Of a stretch of DNA of 22,471 bases, positions 1 through 8,000 are shown one piece after another. Position 1 is the first letter of the stretch. Every line of letters begins with the position of its first letter. Where the stretch lies: contig JBJOGW010000070.1 in assembly GCA_046048055.1 (NCBI GenBank), forward strand, positions 1-22,471. Reading direction: 5' to 3'. The translations under genes and the position numbers were made by a program. A model generated the notes under the pieces. That model ran no database searches. It was given only the letters and a program-made list of their open reading frames with translations, and had not been told where the DNA came from. The stretch is from SYAC01 sp046048055 (GTDB lineage Bacteria > Planctomycetota > Phycisphaerae > Phycisphaerales > SM1A02).

Positions 1-23
1 CGGATCCGGATTCCCCACACCGT

Positions 24-1043
24 TCACGGCTGGCGGATCCGTCGCGAGAAGTCGGCGTCATCCTCGGCCGCCGTGGCCCGGTCGTTGACCAGGCTGCGAC
101 GCCGCAGTTGCTCCAGCGGCATCGAGGTGTCGATCCGGCCGCGCTCGTAGAGCAGTTCGTGCAGATGGCCATTCGCCACCATGCGCCAGTCCAGCGACGC
201 ATCGGGGTTGATCACCGGCAAGGCCTGGCCCAGAAGCGTGGTGGTGCAGTTCTCGGTGAGCGCGTTGTACCACTCGGGCCGTTCGCGGAGCTCGGTGGCC
301 GCCTTCAGGTAGTCCACCAGCACGCGACGGGCCTGGTCCACGGGCACGCGGAGCGGATACAGGTAGACCTGCTCGCCACGGAAGTTGGTCCGCAGCTTGA
401 CCAGATCGGTCTCGTCGCCGAAGACGTAGATGAGCTCGTACTGCCGGAAGAAGCCCTTGACCGCGTCGTAGGTCTCTCCCTGCTCCCGCCGCGTCTCCAC
501 GGACAGGCACAGTTGCCGGCCATCGTCGAAGCCGAAACTGAGCATGGTGTGCGCGATGCTGGGACTGCCCCAGAACACGTGGAACAGATCCACGCCCCGC
601 AGGCGCGACAGGTCGAACGTGTCGCGACGCCAGGCCACGTCGAAGTCCGTCTCGCTGCGGTACCGGCAGGACCGGATGTCGTGCACGGTGACCAGGTCGC
701 CATGGAACTCGGCCCACGGAAGGCGGGCCACGTCGGGACTCCACGGCCGGTCGTTCGAGGCCGCCTGGGCCCAGAAGACGACCAGCCCCAGGGCGAACAC
801 CCCCGCCGTGACCATGCCGGTGCGTCGCACCGAGGCCCGTCGCACCACGGCGACGATCACGGCCGCTGGCATGGCCGCTGCCAGCATCAGGCGGAGCGAC
901 TGCGGAGCGGGAGCACAATGAAACATCACCAACGCTGCCCATCCCACCAGCGGCACGGCCACCAGCAACACGGCGGCCCAGAGCATCACGCGGACCACGC
1001 GTGACCGAGTGGCGGATCGGGCTGGCCGCGGCTCACTCGCCAC
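24..1043 (-). CDS. Membrane-anchored Lnb N-terminal periplasmic domain (DUF4105) protein
   Basis: Predicted inner-membrane protein of about 339 residues. Three hydrophobic segments (about residues 20-41, 52-67 and 76-92) are followed by a soluble domain with the look of the DUF4105/Lnb N-terminal periplasmic family. Supporting signs are a conserved-looking AHTMLSFGF stretch (about 164-172) and the late NALTENCTTTLLGQ stretch with Asn265-Cys266. The family is named from a lacto-N-biosidase accessory region; its biochemical role is not settled. I chose the GTG start at 1043 because it overlaps the stop of the upstream hydrolase gene (GTGGCGAGTGA), which suggests translational coupling, and it gives a short basic N-terminus before the first helix. 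The ATG at 986 is the main alternative, and the frame stays open to 1199. Last gene of the leftward FGE-hydrolase arm. Family call fairly confident, function unknown. Confidence 0.72.
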   Translation of the reverse strand: MASEPRPARSATRSRVVRVMLWAAVLLVAVPLVGWAALVMFHCAPAPQSLRLMLAAAMPAAVIVAVVRRASVRRTGMVTAGVFALGLVVFWAQAASNDRPWSPDVARLPWAEFHGDLVTVHDIRSCRYRSETDFDVAWRRDTFDLSRLRGVDLFHVFWGSPSIAHTMLSFGFDDGRQLCLSVETRREQGETYDAVKGFFRQYELIYVFGDETDLVKLRTNFRGEQVYLYPLRVPVDQARRVLVDYLKAATELRERPEWYNALTENCTTTLLGQALPVINPDASLDWRMVANGHLHELLYERGRIDTSMPLEQLRRRSLVNDRATAAEDDADFSRRIRQP

Positions 1044-2403
1044 CGACGGCTTCCGAGCGGGCTGCAGGGCCTTGCGATGACGCCCCGGTCCGTGCCAGGT
1101 CCGTTCCCTTGCCGACCGTGGCGAAGTAGTCGTTGGTGAGAAGCCACGTGCCGTTGCCGAGCGACTCCAGGGGGCGCGCCGGCACCTCGCCCACGTCACG
1201 ACGGTCGCGCAGCACCGCCACCACGTCGCTCATGGCCGCCGGGTTGCCGAAGACGTAGGCGTGCGAACTGCCGAAGCCGCTCACCTTGCACTCGATCAGC
1301 TGGATGTGCGGCATCTGCTCGATGAGCTTGACCTGCGCCGGCGAGAACGGGATCTGCGACAGCGTGCCGATGCGGGTCTTGCTGCCGAAGAGCCAGTTCG
1401 AGATTCCGATCGCGTCATCCTCGCTGCTGAAGTACACCACGGTGCGCTTGGCGACCGAGCCGAGGTTCTCCAGCCAGAATCGCTGCGAGAACACCTCCAG
1501 GTCCAGGTCCGGCGCCGCCAGCATGAGCGTCTCCAGCTTGAGGGCCTGCCGCGGGTCCTTGTCCTGGGCCCGCAGGGCGATGTTGAGTTCCCGAAGCGCC
1601 GTGGTGGCCACGTCGGTGCCGCGACTGTGGGCGATGATGTGCAGGCGTTCCAGCTCCGGCAGCTCCACCAGCACCTTGAGCATCTCGCGAAGGTGGAAGA
1701 TGGTGAATTCGCCCGACTCGCGGTCGTAGAAGTAGCCGAACGGTCCGCCATAGCCCGCCGGCCAGGTGTAGGCGATGAACACGCCCTGACGGCTGATGGA
1801 GTGCCAGAGGATGGCGGACCGCGCCACGGCGTCGTAGAAGGTGTTGTTGAAGCCGTGCACGTACAGGTAGACGTCCTTCGACTTCGTGCGGTCCAGCCGC
1901 GACTTCACCATGGCCAGGAACTCCGCCTTGGCCTTCTCGAGCTCCGCGAAGGACTCGTCCGAGCGGCGCAGCCGTCCGTTGACCACCTCGAGCGACTGCG
2001 GCGTGAGCACCACCCGTCCCACCTCCTCCACACGGGTCATGTCCAGCAGGAAGCCCGGATGCTCGTCGCCCTGCCCGCTCAGCCGAACCAGCTCTTCCCA
2101 GCTTGGGGTGGGAGCCAGGGACACCGTGGCGGTGCCGAACGCCATGGCGGTGGCCCGACCGAAGCCGTACTCGGGCCCCCGCTCGCTGCGGCCCACCTCG
2201 GAGCGGTCGGTGACGTAGAGGATTTCCATGTCGGTGGTGCGCTGCTCGGGCGGCAGTTCCGCAAGCACCCGGGATCCCGACCCATCGCGAAGCACGTTGG
2301 GCGTGGGCGGCAGACGCTCCCTGGACGCGCATGCCGTCAGGACCACGGCAGCCAGAATCGCCGCGGACAGGCGAAGATCCGGACAGCGTGCATGGACTCG
2401 CAT
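1033..2403 (-). CDS. Alpha/beta-hydrolase lipoprotein (DUF900, esterase/lipase-like)
   Basis: Predicted secreted lipoprotein of 456 residues with a serine-hydrolase fold. The N-terminus has a basic/hydrophobic signal ending in an LTAC lipobox (Cys25). After a linker comes the DUF900-type core: YVHGFNN with oxyanion-region His183, the nucleophile elbow AHSRG with Ser260 (the usual GHSxG has Ala in the first place), the likely acid in APDLD (Asp299 or Asp301), and a candidate catalytic His381 in SSHAYVFGN. A catalytic triad is therefore present, but the substrate cannot be read from sequence. The frame is open far upstream, inside the FGE gene. The ATG at 2403 is chosen because the signal peptide begins there and a TATCCT hexamer lies 7 bases before it with no Shine-Dalgarno. 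It follows the FGE gene by 31 bases and overlaps the next gene by 11. Confidence 0.82.
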   Translation of the reverse strand: MRVHARCPDLRLSAAILAAVVLTACASRERLPPTPNVLRDGSGSRVLAELPPEQRTTDMEILYVTDRSEVGRSERGPEYGFGRATAMAFGTATVSLAPTPSWEELVRLSGQGDEHPGFLLDMTRVEEVGRVVLTPQSLEVVNGRLRRSDESFAELEKAKAEFLAMVKSRLDRTKSKDVYLYVHGFNNTFYDAVARSAILWHSISRQGVFIAYTWPAGYGGPFGYFYDRESGEFTIFHLREMLKVLVELPELERLHIIAHSRGTDVATTALRELNIALRAQDKDPRQALKLETLMLAAPDLDLEVFSQRFWLENLGSVAKRTVVYFSSEDDAIGISNWLFGSKTRIGTLSQIPFSPAQVKLIEQMPHIQLIECKVSGFGSSHAYVFGNPAAMSDVVAVLRDRRDVGEVPARPLESLGNGTWLLTNDYFATVGKGTDLARTGASSQGPAARSEAVGGE

Positions 2404-2410
2404 GGGAACG

Positions 2411-2438
2411 AGGATAACTCCAGCCCCCACGGGGTCAG
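2411..2438 (-). promoter_or_regulatory. Putative leaderless promoter of the hydrolase gene
   Basis: On the minus strand a -10-like TATCCT (2416-2411) lies 7 bases before the ATG at 2403. A -35-like CTGACC (2438-2433, overlapping the FGE stop) sits 16 bases upstream of it. No Shine-Dalgarno is present, so a transcript starting at or near the ATG is inferred. Confidence 0.45.
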
Positions 2439-3436
2439 GGCGAGACATCGCGCACGCAGCGGAATCCCGTGTGGCCCAGAGCCGAGTCCGGCGAACTGTG
2501 CATGCGCGCGGCTGGCCGATACCCGGTGCAGTAGGCGTCGCTGCAGAGGTACGAGCCGCCGCGCAGCACGCGAGGGTCGACGAGCGGATCCGTGGCGGAC
2601 TCGATGGGATCGACCGCCGGCTCATGAAGGGACCGCCTGGCGTAGGCATCCGGGCGGTACGCGTCGGCGCACCACTCCCAGACGTTGCCGGCCATGTCAA
2701 AGAGGCCGAAGCCGTTGGGCGGGAAGCTGCCCACCGGGGCCGTGCCCTCGAATCCGTCCTCACGCGTGTTGCGACCGGGGAACGATCCTTGCCAGACGTT
2801 GCACCGTGATGGATCGGGTGGTGCATCACCCCACGCGAAGCGGGCCGATGAAAGGCCGCCCCGCGCCGCCCACTCCCACTCGGCCTCGGTGGGCAGGCGC
2901 TTCCCCGCCCACTGCGCGTAGGCCTGTGCGTCCTCAAACGCGACGTGCACCACCGGATGGTTCATGCGATCCACGATCGAGCTCCCGGGCCCCTCCGGGT
3001 GCCGCCAGTCCGCGCCGGGCGTCCAAGTCCACCAGGCCTGCACATCGTCCAGCGAGACGGGCCCCGAGGGCGGCATGAACACCAGCGAACCGGGCTTCAG
3101 GCGATCCTCCGACGGCCTCGGCGTTTCCGGAGGCAGTTGCCGCCGCAGCACCTCCCAGTCGATCGGTCGCTCAGCCACGGTTCGGTAGCCCGTGTCCTGC
3201 ACGAAGGCCTGGAACTGGGCGTTCGTCACCTCGGTGGCGTCCATCCAGAACGCCTTGACACGAACCCGGTGTGCCGGACGCTCATCCGCCGCCGCGTCGG
3301 CTGCCTCGCTTCCCATGGTGCCCTCACCACCGGGCACGAGCACCATGCGGGAGGCGGGTCGGCCGCACGAAGCGTTCAAAAGCGTGAAAGCTGACGCAAT
3401 CCAGGTACTCCATCGGGCGTTGCGTCGACCTCGCAC
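2435..3436 (-). CDS. Formylglycine-generating enzyme (SUMF1/FGE family)
   Basis: FGE oxidises the cysteine in the C-x-P-S-R motif of sulfatases to C-alpha-formylglycine, the catalytic aldehyde. This 333-residue protein has the full FGE-sulfatase fold: MVLVPGGEGTMGS (31-43), DATEVTNAQF (66-75), RLPTEAEWEWAARGG (180-194), FDMAGNVWEWCAD (246-258), and the C-terminal LRGGSYLCSDAYC region with Cys298 and Cys303. The five-residue cysteine spacing equals Cys336/Cys341 of human FGE. This marks a genuine FGE rather than an EgtB- or PvdO-like paralogue, which lack the pair. The start is GTG at 3436 and gives an arginine-rich, hydrophobic N-terminus ending at Cys24, like an export signal with a poor lipobox. 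An ATG at 3346 (Met31) would give a cytoplasmic form without damaging the domain. It is divergent to the adjacent sulfatase gene, its obvious substrate. Confidence 0.9.
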   Translation of the reverse strand: MRGRRNARWSTWIASAFTLLNASCGRPASRMVLVPGGEGTMGSEAADAAADERPAHRVRVKAFWMDATEVTNAQFQAFVQDTGYRTVAERPIDWEVLRRQLPPETPRPSEDRLKPGSLVFMPPSGPVSLDDVQAWWTWTPGADWRHPEGPGSSIVDRMNHPVVHVAFEDAQAYAQWAGKRLPTEAEWEWAARGGLSSARFAWGDAPPDPSRCNVWQGSFPGRNTREDGFEGTAPVGSFPPNGFGLFDMAGNVWEWCADAYRPDAYARRSLHEPAVDPIESATDPLVDPRVLRGGSYLCSDAYCTGYRPAARMHSSPDSALGHTGFRCVRDVSP

Positions 3437-3482
3437 GCACGCAGGGTGCGTCAGGAATCACAAACCGTCAAGGAGCTTGCGC
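3437..3482. promoter_or_regulatory. Divergent FGE/sulfatase intergenic region with a 13-base palindrome
   Basis: Only 46 bases separate the two start codons. On the minus strand TTGACG (3471-3466), a 17-base spacer, CACCCT (3448-3443) and 6 bases to the GTG form a plausible but weak promoter for FGE. A perfect inverted repeat ACGCA-GGG-TGCGT (3439-3451) overlaps that -10. No convincing sulfatase promoter is visible here; it may lie inside the FGE coding start. Confidence 0.35.
3471..3475 (+). promoter_or_regulatory. Ribosome binding site of the sulfatase gene
   Basis: AGGAG ends 7 bases before the ATG at 3483. It fixes the sulfatase start even though the frame is open back to 3192. Confidence 0.75.
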
Positions 3483-5045
3483 ATGTCGGCATGGGTGGTT
3501 GGATGGATGCTGGTTCTCGTGGCGGCCCAGGGATCGGGGACCGACGCCACACGGGCCTCGGCCAGTGGCACGAAGCCGCCCAACATCATCTTCATCCAGG
3601 CGGAGGCGCAGGGCCCCGGCAGCATCTCGGTCGACTTCGATGGCCAGCCGCCGAACACCGCTCGGCCCGAGGGACTCACCCCCAACCTGGAGCAGTTGGC
3701 GAAGGAGGGCATGCGCTTCAGCGACTTTTACGCCTCGTGCCCGCGGTGCACGCCGTCTCGCGCTGCCTGGGTGACGGGCATCAGCCCCGCGAAGCTGCAC
3801 ATGACCTACCAGTCCGAGGGGGGCGCTTCGCGCGGCGGTGACCCGAAGAGCCGCTACCGGCTCATGCGCATGATCCCACCCGAGGCGGCGTTCGAACTGC
3901 CGCCAGGGGTTCGCACCTCGGGGGCCATGCTGCGCGATCTGGGATACGGCACGGCACACTTCGGCAAATGGCACGCGGCGCGGCAGCCGCCGAGCCAGTT
4001 GGGTTTCGATGCCTGCGACGGCGCCAATGGCAATCAGGGACCGGACCGGGGCCAGAGTCCCAACCCCAAGCAGGCGACCGCGATCACCGACAAGGGCATC
4101 GCGTTCATGCGCGAGCAGGTGAAGAAGGGCAAGCCCTTCTTCGTGCAACTCTCGCACTACGGCTTCGAGGGGGAGAACGCGGTCTCGCCCGAGTCGCTGG
4201 CCGCGGCTCGCAAGCTCATGCCCGACGTGAGCGGCAAGCCCATGGGCGCCGTGGCCGGTGCCCGCGAGGTGGACACGCAGGTCGGTCGGGTGCTGGCCGC
4301 CCTGAAGGAGATGGGGGTGGCCGGCAACACGTGGATCTTCTACAGCGCCGATCACGGAGCCCAAGGTGGCGGTGGCGGCAGTGGCCGCTCGCAGGCCAAC
4401 CCTCCCTTCAGCGGAGGCAAGGGCAGCGTGAGCGAAGGTGGCATCCGCGTGCCGTTTCTGGTGTGGGGCCCGGGCGTGAAGCCCGGCTCCGTGTGCCGCG
4501 TACGGGCCTCGGGCATGGACCTGCTGCCCACCATGATGGATCTGGCCGGGAAGCCCCTGCCGAAGCCGGCAGCGCCCGACGATGTCTCGGCGGTGGAGGG
4601 CGGCAGCCTGGTGCCGCTTCTGATGCACGGCGGCCAGGGCAATGTGGACCGAAGCCATGAGGAACTGGTCATCCACTTCCCCCACTACGACCTGAACAAT
4701 GGAGGTCCGGCCTCGGCCATCTATGTGGATGGCTGGAAGATGGTCCGCAACTACGACAGCGGCAGGACCACGCTGTACGAGATCGGCAAGGACCCCGCGG
4801 AGCGCCACGACCTGGCCGACAAGCAGCCCGACCGCGTGAAGGAGATGACCGCGCGGCTGGACGCCTATCTGAAGGCCGTGAAGGCGGCGATGCCCGAGAA
4901 GAACACCGATCCCGCCGCGGGCACCGGCGACCCCTACGACATGCCGCAACCGGACGGCCGGGGCGGTGGCGGCAACAAGGGTGGCAGCAAGGGCGGCGGT
5001 GGCAAGGGTGGCAAGGGTGGAAAGGAGACCGGACGTGGCAACTGA
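3483..5045 (+). CDS. Exported type I (formylglycine) sulfatase
   Basis: Arylsulfatase-superfamily hydrolase, 520 residues, expected to remove sulfate esters outside the cytoplasm. It has a hydrophobic N-terminal signal (about 1-16). The FGly site is Cys89-Thr-Pro-Ser-Arg93, followed by AAWVTG, so it is of the Cys type matured by FGE. Other conserved elements are FGKWH (Lys162, His164), QLSHYG (His225), SADHG (Asp290, His291) and GGKGSVSEGGIRVPF (Lys313). Odd feature: the usual N-terminal metal-binding Asp-Asp (as in FILADD) is replaced by FIQAEA (Glu41-Ala42), so one canonical ligand is missing. The last 30 or so residues are a Gly/Lys-rich tail. The start is set by AGGAG. It is followed after 13 bases by the YHYH fusion gene, so the two are probably co-transcribed. 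Substrate unknown. Confidence 0.92.
   Translation: MSAWVVGWMLVLVAAQGSGTDATRASASGTKPPNIIFIQAEAQGPGSISVDFDGQPPNTARPEGLTPNLEQLAKEGMRFSDFYASCPRCTPSRAAWVTGISPAKLHMTYQSEGGASRGGDPKSRYRLMRMIPPEAAFELPPGVRTSGAMLRDLGYGTAHFGKWHAARQPPSQLGFDACDGANGNQGPDRGQSPNPKQATAITDKGIAFMREQVKKGKPFFVQLSHYGFEGENAVSPESLAAARKLMPDVSGKPMGAVAGAREVDTQVGRVLAALKEMGVAGNTWIFYSADHGAQGGGGGSGRSQANPPFSGGKGSVSEGGIRVPFLVWGPGVKPGSVCRVRASGMDLLPTMMDLAGKPLPKPAAPDDVSAVEGGSLVPLLMHGGQGNVDRSHEELVIHFPHYDLNNGGPASAIYVDGWKMVRNYDSGRTTLYEIGKDPAERHDLADKQPDRVKEMTARLDAYLKAVKAAMPEKNTDPAAGTGDPYDMPQPDGRGGGGNKGGSKGGGGKGGKGGKETGRGN
4957..5042 (+). repeat. Gly/Lys-rich low-complexity tail of the sulfatase
   Basis: In-frame tandem GGN and AAG codons encode a flexible, positively charged C-terminus. 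Similar Gly/Arg/Lys stretches occur in the next two proteins. It is probably a linker or polyanion-contacting tail and has no recognisable fold. Confidence 0.6.
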
Positions 5046-5047
5046 AC

Positions 5048-5053
5048 AGGAAG
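5048..5053 (+). promoter_or_regulatory. Ribosome binding site of the YHYH fusion gene
   Basis: AGGAAG lies 5 bases before the ATG at 5059, inside the 13-base gap after the sulfatase stop. It supports this start over the upstream ATGs of the open frame. Confidence 0.7.
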
Positions 5054-5058
5054 TCCGG

Positions 5059-8000
5059 ATGCGCACCTTCACCATCTCGATCGCCCTGGTCGTGGGTTCC
5101 ATGCCCTGCCACGCGCATCCGCCGGGTGGGGACCATGACGATCATGGGCCCGTGCCGACGTGGCATGATGTCGCCCGCCACCGCACGCTGGAGGGCTGGC
5201 TGCTGACCACGCATGGCGACTCGATCACCATCGACCTTCATGACGGCGGGACGGCCACGGTGGCCATCACGGATCTGGACGCCGACGGACAAGCGCGTGC
5301 ACATGCGGCGGCGGCACGGGCGCATCGCATGCACGAGGCGGCACAGCCCTCCACCGCCGCGGCCCGGATGGCCTCGGCCATGTCGGCCGTCGGCGCCTCC
5401 GATCCGTGGCAGGCCGAGGCCTTCCGAATGTTCGGGCCGAGCGTGAGGACGCGGTGGGACACCGACTGGCTCTACGTGGAATCCGACGGACTGCCACACG
5501 AACCCCTGGCCGTCACCATGATGGTGGGCATCCGCACTTGGCAGCAGCAGGTGCCGCTGCCGCAGGACTACTCCGGTGCGAATGCCTGGCAGGTGCCGCT
5601 CATGCCAAGGCTGGCCGACACGCCCGTCGATGGCCGCAAGGAGCTCCGCAAGGGCGCGATCGCGATCGCTGCCAACGGCATTCCCATCTTCAACGCCCTG
5701 AACAACCGTGGCGAGGACTCCAAGTCCATCGGGGAGCTCGACGAGTTCGGCGGCCACTGCGGTCGTGGCGACGATTACCACTACCACGACGCTCCGTTGT
5801 TCCTGCAGAAGGTGCTCGGGCCGAAGCGGCCCATCGCGTTTGCGCTGGATGGCTTCGCCATCTACGGGCTCTATGACGCGAAGGCGAAGGCGGGCAGCGA
5901 ACTGGCCTGCCCTCTCGGATCGCACGAGCCCCTCGACCAGTGGAACGGCCACTTCTGCGAGGTGCCCAAGGGCCAGGGCATCGATGGCGGGACGCGCAGC
6001 TATCACTACCACGCCAGCACCACGTACCCGTACATCAACGGCGGCATGCGCGGCCAGGTGAAGGTCGAGGGCGACGAGATCGTGCCGCAGGCGCATGCGC
6101 GGCCGATCCGACCGGCCACCAGCCCGCTGCGTGGTGCCCGAATCACCGGCTACAAGGCCACCGGTCCCAGGGCGTGGTCGCTCACGTACACCGTGAACGG
6201 CAAGGAAGGCCATGTCAACTACCGGCTGACCGATGCGGGGGGCGTGGACTTCGAGTTCATCGCGCCGGATGGCACCAGGACCACGGAGCGTTACAGCACC
6301 AAGGATCGTCGGACACCTCGTGGTGGCGGCAACGGGGGCCGCGGCGACGGACAGGGTGAACGACCTGGCCGCAGCCAGCGCTCGGGAGGCGATGATCGAC
6401 CACCGCCCCCATCCGAGGATGCCGCCGCGGAGGCTCCGAAGTCCGATTTCCCGTTCAGCTGTCCGGGCGTCGGTGCCAACGGCATGCTCGACGCGAAGTA
6501 CACCTGTGATGGCGACAGCCTGTCACCCCCCTTCGAGTGGAAGGACCTGCCCACGGGCACCAGGAGCCTGGCACTGACCATCCACCACATGGCGCCGGGC
6601 AACGACGAGCACGTGTACATGGTGAACTGGGACATTCCCGCCACCGCGACACACCTCACGACGGGCGAACGCAGCGGTGCATGGGGCACCAACACGGTGA
6701 ATCGCCGCGCCGAGTACGCACCCCCCTGCTCGCAGGGACCTGACACGAAGACGTACGTCGCCACACTGTACGCCCTCAAGTCCGCGCCGAAGCTCGCGAC
6801 CGGGGGCCAGACCACACGCGCGGAACTTCTGACGGCGATGAAGGGCCTGACGCTTGGCACCGCGTCCATCCAGCTGAGGTACGCGCGCGCCGACCAGGCA
6901 CGGGACAACCCGTCCGACGAGGATCGGCCTCGCGGCCAGGGTGGCGGGAAGCGAGGCAGGCGGGATGAGGGCGGCGAGGCGCGGCAGGACGGCGATGGCC
7001 GCAAGGGCGGACTTCTGCGGCAGATGACCGCGTTCCACACGGACGTCCCCGCGCACGACTTCGATGTGCTGCTCACGGGTCCCACGGACCGAAGCGTGAC
7101 CGCCAGCATTCAGGCATGGAAGCCCATGGAGGCATCGATCGAGTTCGGCGAGGCGGACGGCAGTGCGCGCACGATCACACCCGGCGTGAAGATCGAGCCA
7201 GGCAAGGTGGGCGTGATCGAATTGACCGGGCTTCAGCCGGGCACCGCGTACACCTACCGCGTGCGGAGCGGCGGAACGGCCGGCGAGGCGCACCACTTCC
7301 GCACGCGCCCCGCCGCGGGCACGCCCTTCACGTTCACCATCCAGGCTGATTCGCACCTCGATGCCAACATGGATCCGAGGGTGTACGAGAACACGCTGGC
7401 CAATGCGCTCGCGGACCGCCCGGACTTCCACGTGGACCTTGGTGACACCTTCATGACCGACAAGCGCGGCCGCGACTTCGAGCGCACCGCGCCGCAGTAC
7501 GACGCCCAGCGCTGGTACTTCAGCCGCCTCTGCGCGGACGCCCCGCTGTTCATGGTGCTGGGCAATCACGATGGCGAGAAAGGCACGGCCGGCACGAAGC
7601 CCGCAGATATGGGGCCGTGGAGCCATCGCATGCGGACCGAGCGGTTCCCGCCTCCCGCGGTGGGCCGGGGCGGATTCACCGGCCAGACCGGCCTGAAGGA
7701 TGGTCGCACGGCCAACTACTACGCCTTCGAGTGGGGCGACGCGCTGATCGTGGTGCTGGATCCCTTCGCCTTCACCACGGAACGGTCGCGCGGCGGGGGG
7801 CGAGGGGCCGGCGGCGGCGAGCGAGGCGACCGGCCGTTGGCACCGGATGACTCGAGTTGGGCCTTCACGCTGGGCCGCACCCAGTACGACTGGCTTGCCG
7901 ACACCCTGGCGAAGTCCGGGGCGCGCCACAAGTTCGTGCTCATCCATCACCTGGTCGGCGGCGTGGGCGGCACCGAGTCACGGGGTGGCGTGGAGAGTGC

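Noticed and set aside
3192..3482. Sulfatase start further upstream, within the FGE gene
   Set aside because: AGGAG and a signal peptide both mark ATG 3483; the upstream part is antisense to FGE coding sequence.
3468..5102. 544-codon open frame antisense to the sulfatase
   Set aside because: The + strand encodes an unmistakable sulfatase with a ribosome binding site; the antisense translation has no recognisable motif.
6523..7950. 475-codon open frame antisense to the fusion protein
   Set aside because: It mirrors the PEBP and phosphoesterase coding region, whose catalytic motifs are all intact on the + strand.
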